Positions 1 to 12,486 of a DNA stretch of 64,000 nucleotides are shown here, piece after piece (position 1 is the stretch's first letter; each line of letters starts with the position of its first letter). Under the pieces are notes generated by a model that did no database searches, was not told where the DNA came from, and saw only the letters and a list, made by a program, of their open reading frames with translations. This DNA is from Brienomyrus brachyistius (lineage: Eukaryota; Chordata; Actinopteri; Osteoglossiformes; Mormyridae): positions 7,204,324 through 7,268,323 of the forward strand of contig NC_064537.1 of NCBI RefSeq assembly GCF_023856365.1, in the 5' to 3' direction. The position numbers were made by a program, and so were the translations under genes.

Positions 1-136
1 AGACCTTCGGCTTTGAGTCCTCAACCAGCTAAGAGCTCCCATCAAGACATATTGTTCAACTTTAGTCTTAATTACTCAAAGGTTCTATTTTAATCACACT
101 TAAGACTATAATGAGTTTTATCATTTTGGTCTAGAA
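1..136. other. AT-rich flank, no gene seen
   Basis: AT-rich sequence without a recognisable repeat or reading frame. It may be the edge of a larger intergenic or intronic block. Confidence 0.5.
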
Positions 137-265
137 CAGCAGTCCTCAACCACTGGGCTGCGGATCAGTACTGGGCCGCGGATCATTTGGTACTGGGCTA
201 CAAAGAAAGAGTAAAACATTTACGTTTTAATTCCATTTTATTGAATGTTGGAGGTTGTATTTTGA
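137..265 (+). mobile_element. hAT-like non-autonomous element, 5' fragment
   Basis: The stretch opens with a CAG terminus and the phrase 'tcctcaaccactgggctgcg', followed by a repeated 'tactgggc' phrase. This is the typical left end of a common teleost non-autonomous hAT-like repeat whose consensus begins with CAGTGGTCCCCAACC. Only the left part is visible; no matching right end occurs before the next element at 273. Family placement rests on recall of the repeat, not on a search. Confidence 0.5.
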
Positions 266-272
266 ATGACCG

Positions 273-1560
273 GGGCCCATATTCACAAAGCATTTTATCT
301 TACCACTAAGAGTACTGCTAAATCACACAAAAAAATTTAACTAAGAGCTCTTTCCTAAAAACTATTCACAAAGTGGCTGAGAGCAACTTTTTGTTAGCTT
401 AGGAGTCGGCGGTTTTCCTACAGTAAGTGCAAAACTCCGTCACTATGGCTGCCGGCGGTTCTCATGCACGAGCTTGCCTGAAATTGCTACGGGGATTGGT
501 TGATGAGTCCAGTATGTGCTGGTGAAAATGGATGTGCAACATCCCATTAACACCAATACAGTGGAAACCACTTATAGTGATCATGGTTATAGTGAGCAAC
601 CAATTATAATCACCAAAAAGCATGGGACACAATCATTCCTGTGCAAATACTGTTTAAATAATCGCTTATAATAATCAAATAAACATTTTTAAAGTACTTT
701 TTGGTCTTTTTTTAAATCACAACATATGTAAGAAAATTACAGCTACTGCATTTTCTTTAACTTTACTTTGATCGCCGTACTTTGCCTTGCGGGTAACCCG
801 GCCGTCTGCTTCGGGCTGTAGGATCCTCAGGCTAATGCTGAATGCATAGAAAACATCACAGTAAAAAGAATGTCACTTTCTTTCAATAACAAATATCGCC
901 TCATCACAGCTTATGGTAAACTGCTACAAACGAGCCAACGAGAAACAGCAGCGAAATTACATCAAGGTAAATTTTATGTACAGTACGATATTGTAGCGTA
1001 TTTGAATTATACACAGTTCAGTAATTTGAAAAGCGTTTGAAACAGCTGTACTGTATTTTGAACGAGTCAGTAATATTCGGTACATAACGACACAGTCCGT
1101 TTTATTACCTCATATTCATGTAATAAATATACAAATGTCAATTAGATGGTAATCTGCCTGAGACATAAAGGGGGAAAAAAAGAAACATATCGGCTATAAT
1201 TATCACTATAAGCGGTTTCCATTGTATATGATTGGGTTATTTTGGTTTGTTGGAGATGTTATTGCATCCCTCACAACCTCCACAACAAGCATTATTCCCT
1301 CCCGACTGAGGCGGTACCCTTTAAGTAATTCAGCGTTCGTTTAATGTTTCCAAGACTTACTGACTTAGGAGTCCTCTAGACCACCCTTTAGTTCTCCAAG
1401 ATTTAGGTGCCACTTTTAGCACTAAGGGGCTTTGTGAATTGCTCTTAGTAAAAAAAACAACTAAGGAGTCCTACATTTAGGACTGACACGTCTATTATTT
1501 TTAGGAGTTTCTCCTAAATAGGCAAACTTTTATCCTTAAGATGCCTTGGGAATACGGGCC
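273..1560. mobile_element. PIF/Harbinger-like DNA transposon remnant
   Basis: The ends are imperfect inverted repeats. The left end reads 'gggcccatattcacaaagca' and the complement of the right end reads 'ggcccgtattcccaaggcat'. Several 'ttaggag/ctaagag' motifs recur subterminally on both sides, as in teleost Harbinger-like elements whose ends start GGGCCC. No transposase or Myb-like frame was found inside, so it is non-autonomous or eroded. A second transposon (559-1224) sits inside it, which inflates its length. A target duplication was not identified with confidence. Confidence 0.55.
559..1224. mobile_element. pogo/Tigger-like element nested in the Harbinger-like one
   Basis: The left end 'cagtggaaaccacttatagt' pairs with the complement of the right end, 'caatggaaaccgcttatagt', giving two near-identical 20-base inverted ends. 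TA dinucleotides flank both ends (557-558 and 1225-1226), the target duplication expected of Tc1/mariner/pogo transposons. The 666-bp interior contains no DDE transposase frame, so this is a non-autonomous copy. Its position inside the 273-1560 element shows it inserted later. Confidence 0.65.
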
Positions 1561-1644
1561 ACGGTCGTCTCCCAATCACTTTTTTCTGTGCCGCTTTCAC
1601 AGTTATAGATATTAAAAGATAAATACCGTGTTTGCGATTGGACG

Positions 1645-1771
1645 TGCGCATGTGCGGGCGCCATATTGGGACGCGCAACACTCCAGTCATTTTTCCGCCT
1701 GCAAAAATGTTGCAGGCATGGTCAGTGTTTGAGTTTACAAACAGACCAAACCTTAAAAACAGGCGGCGAGG
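1645..1771 (+). promoter_or_regulatory. possible TATA-less promoter with short first exon
   Basis: An NRF1-like motif (tgcgcatgtgcg, 1645-1656, one mismatch from the palindromic site) is followed by 'gcgccatattggg', resembling a YY1-type CCAT site, then by an ATG at 1707. That frame stays open for 21 codons plus one base to a consensus-like splice donor (gag|gtaact, 1771). The peptide was not recognised. The arrangement of NRF1, YY1, ATG and donor is common at teleost housekeeping promoters, but chance or a transposon promoter is possible. No downstream exon was identified. Confidence 0.25.
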
Positions 1772-2185
1772 TAACTTTTCATAAATAAAAGTATATATTT
1801 TTTTATTTTATTGTTATGCACGTTAGTGAACATGAGCTATCTCTTCAGACTATATTATGCGCGCGCAAAAATGGCTGGGCCGTGGAAAATTGTCTTACAT
1901 GAGTCAGTGGTGCAAAAAAAGACCGCCGGTCCAGAATATACGATATTGAAGTTGTGTTTGGCTAAAACACTAGCATGGACAAATGGAGGGCAATAGAGAA
2001 GCTGTAATGAATGTAAAATTATATATGTAAGCACATATGCTGTCAAAAATAGCTTTTTAGAGAACTGACTAGCATCCTACATTGTCAAATTGTCAGTCGT
2101 CACACACCAGCTCTTCCCATGTAGTATGTCTACATCTAGATCCTGACATCACAGTAATGATGTTGATTTTTTTTTAGAATTAAGT

Positions 2186-2420
2186 GATCAGTGGTCATTT
2201 TTGACACCACAGCACAACAACGAAATGTGTCCTCTGCATTTAACCCATTTGTGACATCGTGACATAGCAGGGGGCAGCTAATTCAGCGCCCAGGGAGCAG
2301 TGCTTGGGGGGGCGGTACCTTGCTCAGGGTACCTCAGTGGTGCCTTGCTGGTCAGGGATTCAAACCAGCAATCTTTCAATTACAGGTGCACTTCCCTAAC
2401 CATTAAGCCACAACTGGCCA
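2186..2420 (-). mobile_element. SINE-D, tRNA-derived
   Basis: On the minus strand the head carries an A-box-like TGGCTTAATGG and a B-box-like GGTTTGAATCCC, as in RNA polymerase III promoters derived from tRNA. The body continues through 'aacgaaatgtgtcctctgca' (plus-strand reading), a phrase typical of an abundant teleost SINE. No clean target duplication was seen. It is followed on the plus strand by a short (ATT)n run at 2422-2444. Confidence 0.7.
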
Positions 2421-2421
2421 A

Positions 2422-2444
2422 TTTTATTATTATTATTATTATTT
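2422..2444. repeat. (ATT)n microsatellite
   Basis: About seven ATT units directly abut the tRNA-like end of the neighbouring SINE. Confidence 0.85.
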
Positions 2445-2519
2445 TATTTGCAGCTCCATAGAGTATTTCGTTGTTGCTATTACTGTTTTTCATATAAAGG
2501 GTTTGTATATGTTAGTGAT

Positions 2520-2690
2520 CCTGTGGCTCAGTGGGTCTCAGAACTTGGGATTACATTCCTACTTGCCAGACTGGGCTCCAGGCTCCCTGACAGGTAGATG
2601 TACTGATGATTGTATTTAAACCTTCTGCACGGCATGCAGAAACGAGTAAAATGATCTGGATTAACTTGATTTTAGTTACTGACATACAAT
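2520..2690 (+). mobile_element. degraded SINE-B-like fragment
   Basis: An A-box-like TGGCTCAGTGG (2523 on) is followed about 25 bases later by a poor B-box match, and the 3' part 'cagaaacgagtaaaatga' vaguely resembles an L2-type tail. It may be an old tRNA-derived SINE, but the B box is weak. Confidence 0.35.
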
Positions 2691-4180
2691 GATCTGCAAG
2701 CCTTAATTCTGTCTTCCAGGAAATGTTACTTACATCAACTAATTTATCTGTGTTTAACACTAAGGAAGTACCCTTATAAGATCCTAACTCCTAAAATAAC
2801 TTTAAAAATAAATGTGTAAATTCAGGCAGTTCCTGGCTTAAGACCAGCGACCTTACAGACAACTCATACTCCAGAACAGAACGCCATAAAGCCGATTATA
2901 TTAAAAGATTAAACGAAATACAATGGTTCATAATAATGAACACGCACGGTACTTCGTGATGCTCGTGAAAACAATGTGCGACTTCAGCGGTTCATCGATT
3001 TGAGGTACAGATCTGTCTGCCTATGTGTCGGCTGGGGCATAATTTGAGTGTTTGCTTTTTTTTATTGAAAAGGTCACAATTTTGACGAAGGTTAACTTGT
3101 TTTCATATTCATGTTGACCTTCATGTGCATTTTTTGGGATGGTTTTTATCCGCTGTTGACCATCTGACCGCAGTTAATAATTTCTCCCACCCCTGTGATC
3201 TCCTCCGCTGTGTCAAATATTGACCGTCAGTGATGACGTTTCAGCACAGTGGCACACGCAGCCTGCTGGACCAGGCGGCTCGCCAGGCTGGCATCCCGGG
3301 GGGGCTGCACGCCGTGTTTATCCTCGTCATTTTCTCGATGCCCTTCAATTAAGATTTAACTCGTTAACAATGCTTCGGCTCCAGCCGGTGTTTATTTTAG
3401 ATAAACCAGAAGGACAACTTTCGGAGCCAGGGATTGTAAAAGAAATTAACGGGAGAGAGAAAAAAAAACAGGTACAATTTAGTCACAAATCCAAATTAAA
3501 CCAGGACAGCTGGTCTGGAACAAAAGCCTCACATTTGGTTCAAAGTCCCACAGCGAAAGGAAAGGGGAAAAAAATGTCAATAAAGTATGTCGACAAAGTC
3601 ACAAAATATAAGCCATTATGTAACTGTGAATATAATTACAGTTGTAACCACTGTGGGCCATTCCGCAAACAGATAAACTTCTGTGCAGGCTTGATTAAAT
3701 TCCCCAATCCAATTTCAGGGATGGAAATATGATTTCTGTAACACTGGCAGTCTCTCCAATACAGTTCTTCAGAAAAATCCTGAAGGCTCACTGACACTGT
3801 ACGGCCTTGCTGCCGCTGTGGCCGCTGCCCTGCTCGCGGTCTGTGGTTTCTCACGTGGGGCCATCGCTGCCACTCAAATATTTACTTTTCTCAGATTCCT
3901 ACCTGTTCAGACGACCATTAAATGTTTTTTTTCTGTAATCACTGTGTACTCGGACTGGAAAGCTGAGTTAGTGCTTTTACTTTTACATTCTATAGCTGTT
4001 CTATAGTTTTGTATAATTATCACCCATTTTGAGTATTTCAACAAGATATATTTAGTATCAATGTGTAAATAGACTTAATAAGCCATTAAAATATATTAAC
4101 TTAACATAAAATAGCATGATGTTGCCAAAAGCATTTGGCAAATTACCACATTGGTCAATATTCCTTTATTTACTACAAAG
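2691..4180. other. no gene recognised; one 170-codon chance-like frame
   Basis: The stretch is mostly AT-rich. The longest frame (3220-3732, plus) has low-complexity, Lys-rich composition, no splice-site context and no recognisable domain, so I treat it as fortuitous. Poly(T) and poly(A) tracts occur near 3057 and 3460. Confidence 0.5.
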
Positions 4181-4185
4181 TTCAT

Positions 4186-4372
4186 GCCCAATGATGGACT
4201 GGCATCCTATCCAGGGTGTTCCCTGCCTCGTGCCCAGTGATGGACTGGCATCCTTCCAGGGTGTCTCCTGCCCCGTGCCCAGTGACGGACTGGCATCCAT
4301 CCAGGGTGTCCCCTGCCTTGTGCCCAGTGATGGACTGGCATCCTTCCAGGGTGTCCCTTGCCTCTTGGTCAG
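4186..4372 (+). repeat. minisatellite of a SINE-A segment, 45-46 bp x 4
   Basis: Four head-to-tail copies of a unit containing 'gatggactggcat' start at 4192, 4238, 4283 and 4328, giving periods of 46, 45 and 45 bases. The unit matches the internal 'ccagggtgtcccctgcc' module of SINE-A, so part of a SINE has been tandemly amplified. The same module is independently expanded at 43952. The repeat creates open frames on both strands that are not genes. Confidence 0.9.
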
Positions 4373-4854
4373 GGTTAGGGTTTAGGGCACAAGGCCCACC
4401 ATGCTGGAAAACCTGGGTCACCTAAAGACCTCCATCTGCGGTCCATCACCATCAGTCTGTCTCATTCTCCAGATCCATCTCATACGTCATCTCTCCATCT
4501 TTCACAGCCCAGGAACATAAGCTCCTCAGTGTCCATGCCTCCACACCAGTAAGTCTCTTCCAGTAAGCCACCCCCCGCCACACACATACCTCAGGCCAAT
4601 TTCACAAAGCTTGTGGGGAATCCTGCCTGTAAACACAGAGAAGAAGAAAGAAGAATTATTGAACAGGAAGCAAAGTTCACAGTCAGTAAGGCTGTGGCAG
4701 ATGTAACAGGAAGCACCTCCTGTAAGACCCTTTGAACTGAATTTCTCCATTAAAATATTCACCCATGTGCTGGGGTACAATTTCACAGTTTTCTAAGGAA
4801 TTGTAACATTTAATTAATTCGAAACAAATTATTTTACACATGTGCATGTAGCAG

Positions 4855-4985
4855 GTAGTGTGTCGGCTAAGACAAACATGCAACTGGAAGGTTGTGGTTT
4901 CAACTATCAAGACGGGCTCTGCTGATGTGCCCTTGAGCAGGGCAGCTAATTCTAACTGCATATTGCAGGGGAAAAAAAACTGTCA
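4855..4985 (+). mobile_element. degraded tRNA-derived SINE
   Basis: A B-box-like 'ggttgtggtttcaac' is followed by 'cccttgagcagggcagctaa', a phrase shared by several teleost tRNA-derived SINEs. The A box is eroded. The 3' side ends in a short poly(A) run at 4972-4979. Confidence 0.5.
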
Positions 4986-6294
4986 GCTGTGCGATTACCT
5001 CTAGATTCTTGTGTAGAGAAAATGAATAGTGTTAATATTAAATAATGTTATTTGAGTGAAAGTGTGTAAAATACAGTGATGGATAAGCTAGCTTATTGAG
5101 CTGACTGACGGCATCACTGATATCTGGACGATGCCCCCATGCCCAGCAGGCAAGCAAACGTGCCAAAACGCTAGACATGCAAGGATAGCAGCACCACTGG
5201 GAGGTAGAATTCAGTAAACGTGGACTAAGTTCTGGCACCAAACATAGGGCAGGGCAAATACGCAAGCGGGGCAACTTCGCCAGCCCGTGGTCCGTTCTCA
5301 TCACCCGGAGAGCTGTCCTGGCTCCCCGGGGCCACTGGTTCGCTTAATCATATTCCCCGTGAAGCCAGCAGGGCTCAGGCACCTGCTGCAGAACATTCTG
5401 GATATTTTGGAACCCTGCTTGGCATTGAGTCGGACTATGGCGAATCGTGTACCTTCTGGACAGAAAAGACGAGCATGACTGGCAGCAAGCTACTGGACTG
5501 TCACACCTTGTAAATGAAGGGAAGGAGCAGGTTTGACCTTCCAGCTTGCTGCCTGTCGCGCACGGGCTTCCGGAATCGAAACCAGCAACTCATTAAGCGC
5601 GGTGGAATCAATCAGTCGCTACTGCAGTAATTTATGCCTGAAGGACAAGCCAGCCATAAAGCGCGGAGAGGCTCTGGATCGAGTTCTTATTGCACCGCGG
5701 ACTTGGGCGTCAGCCGCTCCGCTTCGGTCTAGGTATCTGGCTCGACACACCTTTCCTGTTAGAGAACCAGGTTGCTATGGCATCCATTACTGCAATGATC
5801 GCCGCTCCTCTTAAGTCTCAAGCGCGCTCCGCATATAAAACAACAATCCCCATCACATGTACATTCACGTCCACATTTCTTTATAGATAGATGTGTTTCT
5901 GGGCTTTGATTCAAGAGACTGTTCCAACACGTGTCGTTCTGTCTAATAATACATCCCTTAGTGTGATTAGTGTAAAATTAGATCATGCAGCTTGTCTAAT
6001 ATCGGGCTAAGTATGACTTATTTGGTGTGATGTATTTCAAAGATGGAGAAGGAGAGGGAGAAACAATGTCTTCACGCCACACCATATTGGGTCTGTACAG
6101 AGGTAAATACCTGCCATGCCTGACACGAGACATTCATCACCCACGACGCAAGCAGAAGTCTCCCAAATAACCATTTTGCTCTGTTGGGCCCATTGATTGA
6201 ATATATTCCAACTTGCATCTATCGCCATGGCGACATTGTTGTAGGAGGACAGCATTCCAAACGTCCCCCGTGCTGAGGGCATTGTTTCGGAGTT
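4986..6294. other. no gene recognised; CpG-bearing 5.5-5.85 kb
   Basis: No repeat or gene was identified. Between about 5530 and 5840 the sequence is richer in CpG and mixes homeobox-like ATTA words with GC-rich segments, which would fit a regulatory element, but I have no alignment to support that. Confidence 0.35.
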
Positions 6295-6315
6295 CCCCCC
6301 CCCCCCCCCCCCCCC
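6295..6315 (+). repeat. poly(C) run, 21 bases
   Basis: This is an uninterrupted run of cytosines. A second run of 15 C lies at 6498-6512. Confidence 0.95.
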
Positions 6316-6512
6316 GTCTTCTACCGTGTGTCGATGTGCGTTATCCGTCGCGCCTTTGCACATTGTGTGTGTGTCTGGTTGGCTTGTAGATCCAAAGCTG
6401 TTGGTGAGCTGAAGATAAGGCTACATTCAGCTGGAAGAGAGCTGTCGCTTGTGGGTCCGATTTGTGCCATGATATATGGCCAGGAGTGGGTGGGAGACCC
6501 CCCCCCCCCCCC

Positions 6513-7662
<1,150 letters not shown>

Positions 7663-10286
7663 AACCACGAAGAGTCTGTATCAACAGCCAGGCTGTTGCG
7701 CTTTTAAATCATCCCCGAAACCCTGGGGATTGTTAACATTCAGTGACGAAATGTCATGCGCCGTTGGCAGGTCAGGACGCCACATAAATCACCGTGAAGG
7801 TGATCGTTCTTCTTGGCGCTGGGAAAAGATGGTTCTCCCTCCTGAGTGCTTTTCAAGACGTTTCTGAGTGAGTTGGAAGCAGGCAGCTCAAAGCCTCCAA
7901 ACTGGGGCAGAACTGTCCTCGTTACAGGACATTTTCAAACTGAAAACCAAATTACTGAATTCCTTTGGTACATATCCCCTTGGACAAAAATGTAAAAATG
8001 TGTGAAGCTGCTTCAGAACTAGTACGCACTGTAATGATATCAATACAGCGAGACACATGCCTGCAGATAGATAGAAGGTCAGATTGATGTAAGACTCTCT
8101 GTTCCTGGAAGTATTTCCTAACCAGTTCACCAATATAGCTTCTCGACTGAAGGGGCAGGAACCATATGCAGTGTACATCAAAGGCACAATCCCCACATCT
8201 CCCATCCCATACTTTCACCTAGGGCTCCTGCCTGGTAATCTCACACCTGGGGGGCCATGTGTGGGGGTGGGTGGGGGTCACTCACAAACTGGGTATGATC
8301 CAGTGACACTGCAAGCTCCCTTTGCCACTGGTCATAATTAACGGTGACGCAAAGTTGTTTGGTGGCTATTCGCAGACCTGCCAAACTGCATTTGGCTTCT
8401 TGTCCAGTTCAGACCAAGCTAATTTGTTTGGAAATCTGTATTTAAAGCCGGCCGCATAAGCACTTGAAAGAACTTCAAAGAGAGAGAGATATTACTGTCG
8501 GGTTGCAGCACATAAACCGCTTTTCAAGCTCATCCGGCAGTGAGGCATTTTTGGTCATGAATGGAGTGGTGAAAACCCATGCAGTACCCCAGGCAAGCAT
8601 CACTGAGAGCGCCCCCTATCTGAGGCTCAGTGAAATTGGCTCCCTAATCCGCACCCCCTCAGAAGATGGAGCCTGTGTCGCCCAATGGGTTGATGGGAGT
8701 GAGAGTGCATAACATTACAGGACGACAATCCATCTACGTGGGTGATCACATGGTTCCCAACAACGAAGATCATATTCCATGGCCACCGGTCGCATGATCT
8801 CAACCCACCCAAAGATGGGACATCCTAGAGCATGAGAGTTCCTGACACCTGTAGAAGCTTCATGAAGGCACCTTGTGGTGGCTTGTGGTGGTCCAGTATC
8901 CTACTAGGTCAATTTATGCTGCTTTGTTTACTGTGTTAGCTCCCCATATGACATCAGTGTGCGTATGAATATTACGTGTGTAATTCCGTCGTGATTTTAT
9001 CCTTCCTTAGAGCTTAGCATGGTTGAAGGCTGGTCTCGAGTCCCCTTAGCCACAACGCTGCCTCCTGCCTGCACAACTCGTCTTACACACCGTGCTTTAA
9101 TGCCCCTGTGACTCGCTTCTCCACGAAGCAGAGGGCAGCACTGAATAATTTCCTTCCATTAAACAGTAGACGAGAACTCCTGGGGAGGTCGTTTGTGCTG
9201 CAGTATTAATCAGCCTTAGGTGCTCACTAATGGTTACAGTCATCCCCCCCTCCCACCTTAGGGTGAGCAATGTTGCTGAAAACCAATAAACAAAGGCTGT
9301 TTAAAAGCAAACACAAACGCAGTGCATGTGGATTGTAGGCCATTTAAATAGTAATTGTGCTTGATGTACCACTATAGGGCACCTTTTGAGTGTTTAACCC
9401 AGACCTCGTGTCTCTGTTGGCGAAGTCCTGCACACTTGTATCATTAGCTAACTCTGACCCTTGCGCTGGGGGGCGTCAGCGGACGGCAGGTGGTGCCTCA
9501 AGTGTTTTGAATGGTTTAATTTCTCCGGAATTTTTTTTTTGCCCAAACCGTCTTTTAATTTCTCATCTCCGCATGCTTTGCTCTGACCGTGTCCCGCAGA
9601 TGACTGCGCCACGGAAAACAGAAGCTGGATCCGCAGGGGCGAGAAAAAGCAAACCGCGGAGATTATATTGGCTGTGGGACGGGATCAGAGGGGAAACATC
9701 AGTCACGGTGCGATGATAAGAGCGCTTCCAAACACACTCACTAACCTAATGCAAGTCTCCCAAAAGAATCGGCTTTATTACGGTCATAAGTTCAGCCGAG
9801 TTCTTCCGATCAATTCCTGCGATGATTCTCTGATGGTTTCGCGAATCTTACCCCGTAGGTAATTATCCCAAGCAGAAACTTCTGCTTAAACAGCCAGCCT
9901 AAATCTGCTTATATTTATACATACTACAAGATCGAATAAGATATTAAATAGTGTATGAATGCTGGACATTGGTCCTGAATTTCTAATTTTTATATTGCAA
10001 TTAAGGCAAGAGTGCGATGTTGCAAACAGACTGGAACAAGTTTAGCGAGTGGGAAGTGCGTTTGGGAGTCTTAGTGGAGTAGAACTGGGAAACCGCATTG
10101 AAACGCTTGCGGCTTCATTAGATTGTAATGACAGTGGGCTGCTACTACAGCTGTTGTTTTCGCTGAACGCTTAGTTTGCTTGTGCAACAGCCGCTCGGTC
10201 GCGATGTGCGTGGGAGACCGGAGAGAAGCACAAACAACTAGGGAGCCGGCTGCCTCCTGCCAGGCCTGCTGAGCTGGCCTTTATAT
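7663..10286. other. no gene recognised; possible transposase scrap near 8.75 kb
   Basis: Most of this stretch is featureless. Around 8740-8830 a short plus-strand segment can be read, with a frame change, as 'IPWPP..RSHDLNPP', reminiscent of the WPxxSPDLNP block of Tc1-type transposases, but the surrounding sequence does not extend the match. At 9597 an acceptor-like 'gtgtcccgcag' precedes an 80-codon open frame (to 9862) that I do not recognise. Confidence 0.3.
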
Positions 10287-10301
10287 GTGCGTGCGTGTGT
10301 A

Positions 10302-10340
<39 letters not shown>

Positions 10341-10706
10341 ATCAGCGTAGAAAATCTATTTCAGAGCCTTGATTTGTGTGTGTGTGTACATATATATGTG
10401 TGTATGTATATGTGTGTGTGTGTGAGAGAGAGATTATCAACGCAGAAAATCCATTTCAGAGCCTTGTGTGTGTGTGTGTGTGTACATATATATGTGTGTA
10501 TGTATATATGTGTGTGTGTATATATGCATGTGTGAGAGAGAGTGTGTGTAAGAGAGATTATCAACGCAGAAAATCCATTTCAGAGCCTTGTGTGTGTGTG
10601 TGTGTGTGTGTGTACATATATATGTGTGTATGTATATATGCATGTGTGAGAGAGAGTGTGTGTAAGAGAGAGAGATTATCAACACAGAAAATCCATTTCA
10701 GAGCCT

Positions 10707-10737
<31 letters not shown>

Positions 10738-10830
10738 ATATATATGTGTGTGTGTATATATGCATGTGTGAGAGAGAGTGTGTGTAAGAGAGATTATCAA
10801 CGCAGAAAATCCATTTCAGAGCCTTGATTT
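10287..10830 (+). repeat. compound TG/GA minisatellite with conserved core, 5 copies
   Basis: A conserved core of about 35 bases ('atcaacgcagaaaatccat...ttcagagccttg') occurs at 10341, 10436, 10560, 10678 and 10796. Spacings are 95, 124, 118 and 118. The cores are separated by (TG)n, 'tacatatatatg' and (GA)n tracts. The first and last cores share the extension 'gccttgatttgt', which internal copies have lost to (TG)n. Repeated Cys-Val or His-Thr frames are translations of the microsatellite. Confidence 0.95.
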
Positions 10831-11870
10831 GTTCACTTTGAACCAAAATGCTTCAGCTATCGCAAACGATGAGTGAAAACCAGTTTATCAGACAAACTGA
10901 ATCCATTGGATTCATTTCTGCAGTGTATTTTATAAAAAGACCAGGAGGAAAACTAATGGTAAGATTTCTACATACAGGCTCTGGCAGCCCGGAGAGGCAC
11001 TGACACCTTCCGCAGGCTGCACGTTAGAACCATCTTTGACAATATGCTTATCGTCTAAATTAAGCTTTATGTGTTGCTCTGGCATCTATTGATTGTGGAT
11101 TAAAAATACGTGATGCCAGATGGCTGTAGTTTCAAATCCCAGGAGAGAAGCTGTTGTAGTTTCATGTAACAGCTTCACCATGTAAAACATGCCGTCCTGC
11201 TTTTGAGTAACAAAGCCCAAGGAAAATACTTGATTACCAAGATGTCCAGGAACCGCCGTTCGTGCCGCGTCACCCGAGACCGTCTGGGCCGGCAGCTGCC
11301 AACTTGCAGCCGTGCCAAATTGACGCTTTTCTAACTTCTGTGCAAACAAAACATATTCAAAGGAAACTTTCCCGGGCTAAACTCAGAAGGATTAATACTG
11401 CAGGCTAAAAAATGAATTAAATATGATTATTTATATATCTGCATAGACTGGCACTGATATTCAGGCCCCTATGCAGACTTTACAATCTCATTTGCCGGTA
11501 TGATGATGGATGGCTTCCAAAGTGGTACAAGCCTGCATATGTGGGGAAATTAAAGGGGCAGTGTTGCTGTTCTTTATTGTACATTCCCTGTCTTTGCTAG
11601 CAGGTTTTGTGTCCCGCCCAGAGATAGTGTTACAGGAAAACAAGCTAACCAGCAAACATATAAAACCTGTTTCTGGTGTGTTAGCCTAACAGTCAGTACA
11701 GGGGTCATTGCCAGTCATATATGACTGCGTTCTGATCTCTCTGCCCTGCCACAGAAAGTCTTATGGCTGCCCCTCCGACAGACGTGGAAATTTCAGGTCC
11801 AGAAAGTAATAATTCAGACCATGGTTTTGTTCCAACTACCCATTTGAGTACTGTGTGACTGTTACTCTTG
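10831..11870. other. no gene recognised; possible old SINE near 11.1 kb
   Basis: A B-box-like 'ggctgtagtttcaaatccca' at about 11121 could belong to an eroded SINE, but head and tail are not clear. The rest is unremarkable. Confidence 0.35.
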
Positions 11871-11871
11871 T

Positions 11872-12486
11872 GTTGCGTTCCATCTACCTTGGAGGTTGGA
11901 ACTTGGAACTGGGAATGACATCACACACGAGTTAACAGCATTCCAGTACAAGTTGCAAAGCCATTTAGCAATACCATGGACCCGTTTCAAATAGCTTGAC
12001 TTTTTGCTTAGCCAGATAACTTGTCAGATTTAATGTAGTCTGGGCTAAATGTAAGTGAACGAAGATAAAGGCCATTTAAACTGGGATACCTTAAATTCGA
12101 CAAGTTATCTGCCTAAGCAAGCAATCCTGCTTAATGAAACAGGCCCCAGTTCTAGCCTGGTTAATCATTAGCAATATCAGTGGATAATTACGTGGTATTT
12201 TCCGCATAAACACACTGCGGCAACAAGTCTACAAATAGAGGTTGGACAGTGCTGTGTGTACGACCGATTTAATGAGCCACAAATAAGACTTAAGTGCTAA
12301 TAAACAGTGTAGAACTACAGCTTTAACTTCTGTTGATAAAGGGCGCAGCCATCTTTAATTGTGAGGTTGGGCTTGTGTCATTTCCTCCGAGTTCACCTGT
12401 TAGAATTCAACTCCCGGGAGCATTCCAGCTGAACTTTCCGGCTAGAAACTTATTTACGAGTTACGAGTTCAAATGGAACACAGCAA
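11872..12486. mobile_element. outer MITE-like element with GTTCCAT ends
   Basis: The left boundary 'gttgcgttccatctac' and the complement of the right boundary, 'ttgctgtgttccatttgaac', recall the ends of a common teleost palindromic MITE whose ends contain TGTTCCATTTG. Inverted similarity decays quickly inward. A second MITE (11979-12147) lies inside. No coding capacity was seen. Boundaries are approximate. Confidence 0.4.
11979..12147. mobile_element. inner palindromic MITE
   Basis: The left arm 'gacccgtttcaaatagcttg' and inner words 'gcttagccagataacttgtc' face the complement of the right arm, which begins 'ggggcctgtttcattaagca' and contains 'gcttaggcagataacttgtc'. The element of about 169 bp is thus close to a full palindrome and encodes no protein. 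The GGGCCTGTTTCA-type end is typical of abundant vertebrate MITEs. Confidence 0.6.

Noticed and set aside
3220..3732. 170-codon plus-strand open frame
   Set aside because: No domain, no splice context, Lys-rich low-complexity middle. Its length is plausible by chance in 64 kb of six-frame sequence.
10287..10800. Cys-Val-Cys-Val and His-Thr repeat frames
   Set aside because: Translations of TG/CA microsatellite in a minisatellite; the same applies to frames at 58280-58616.
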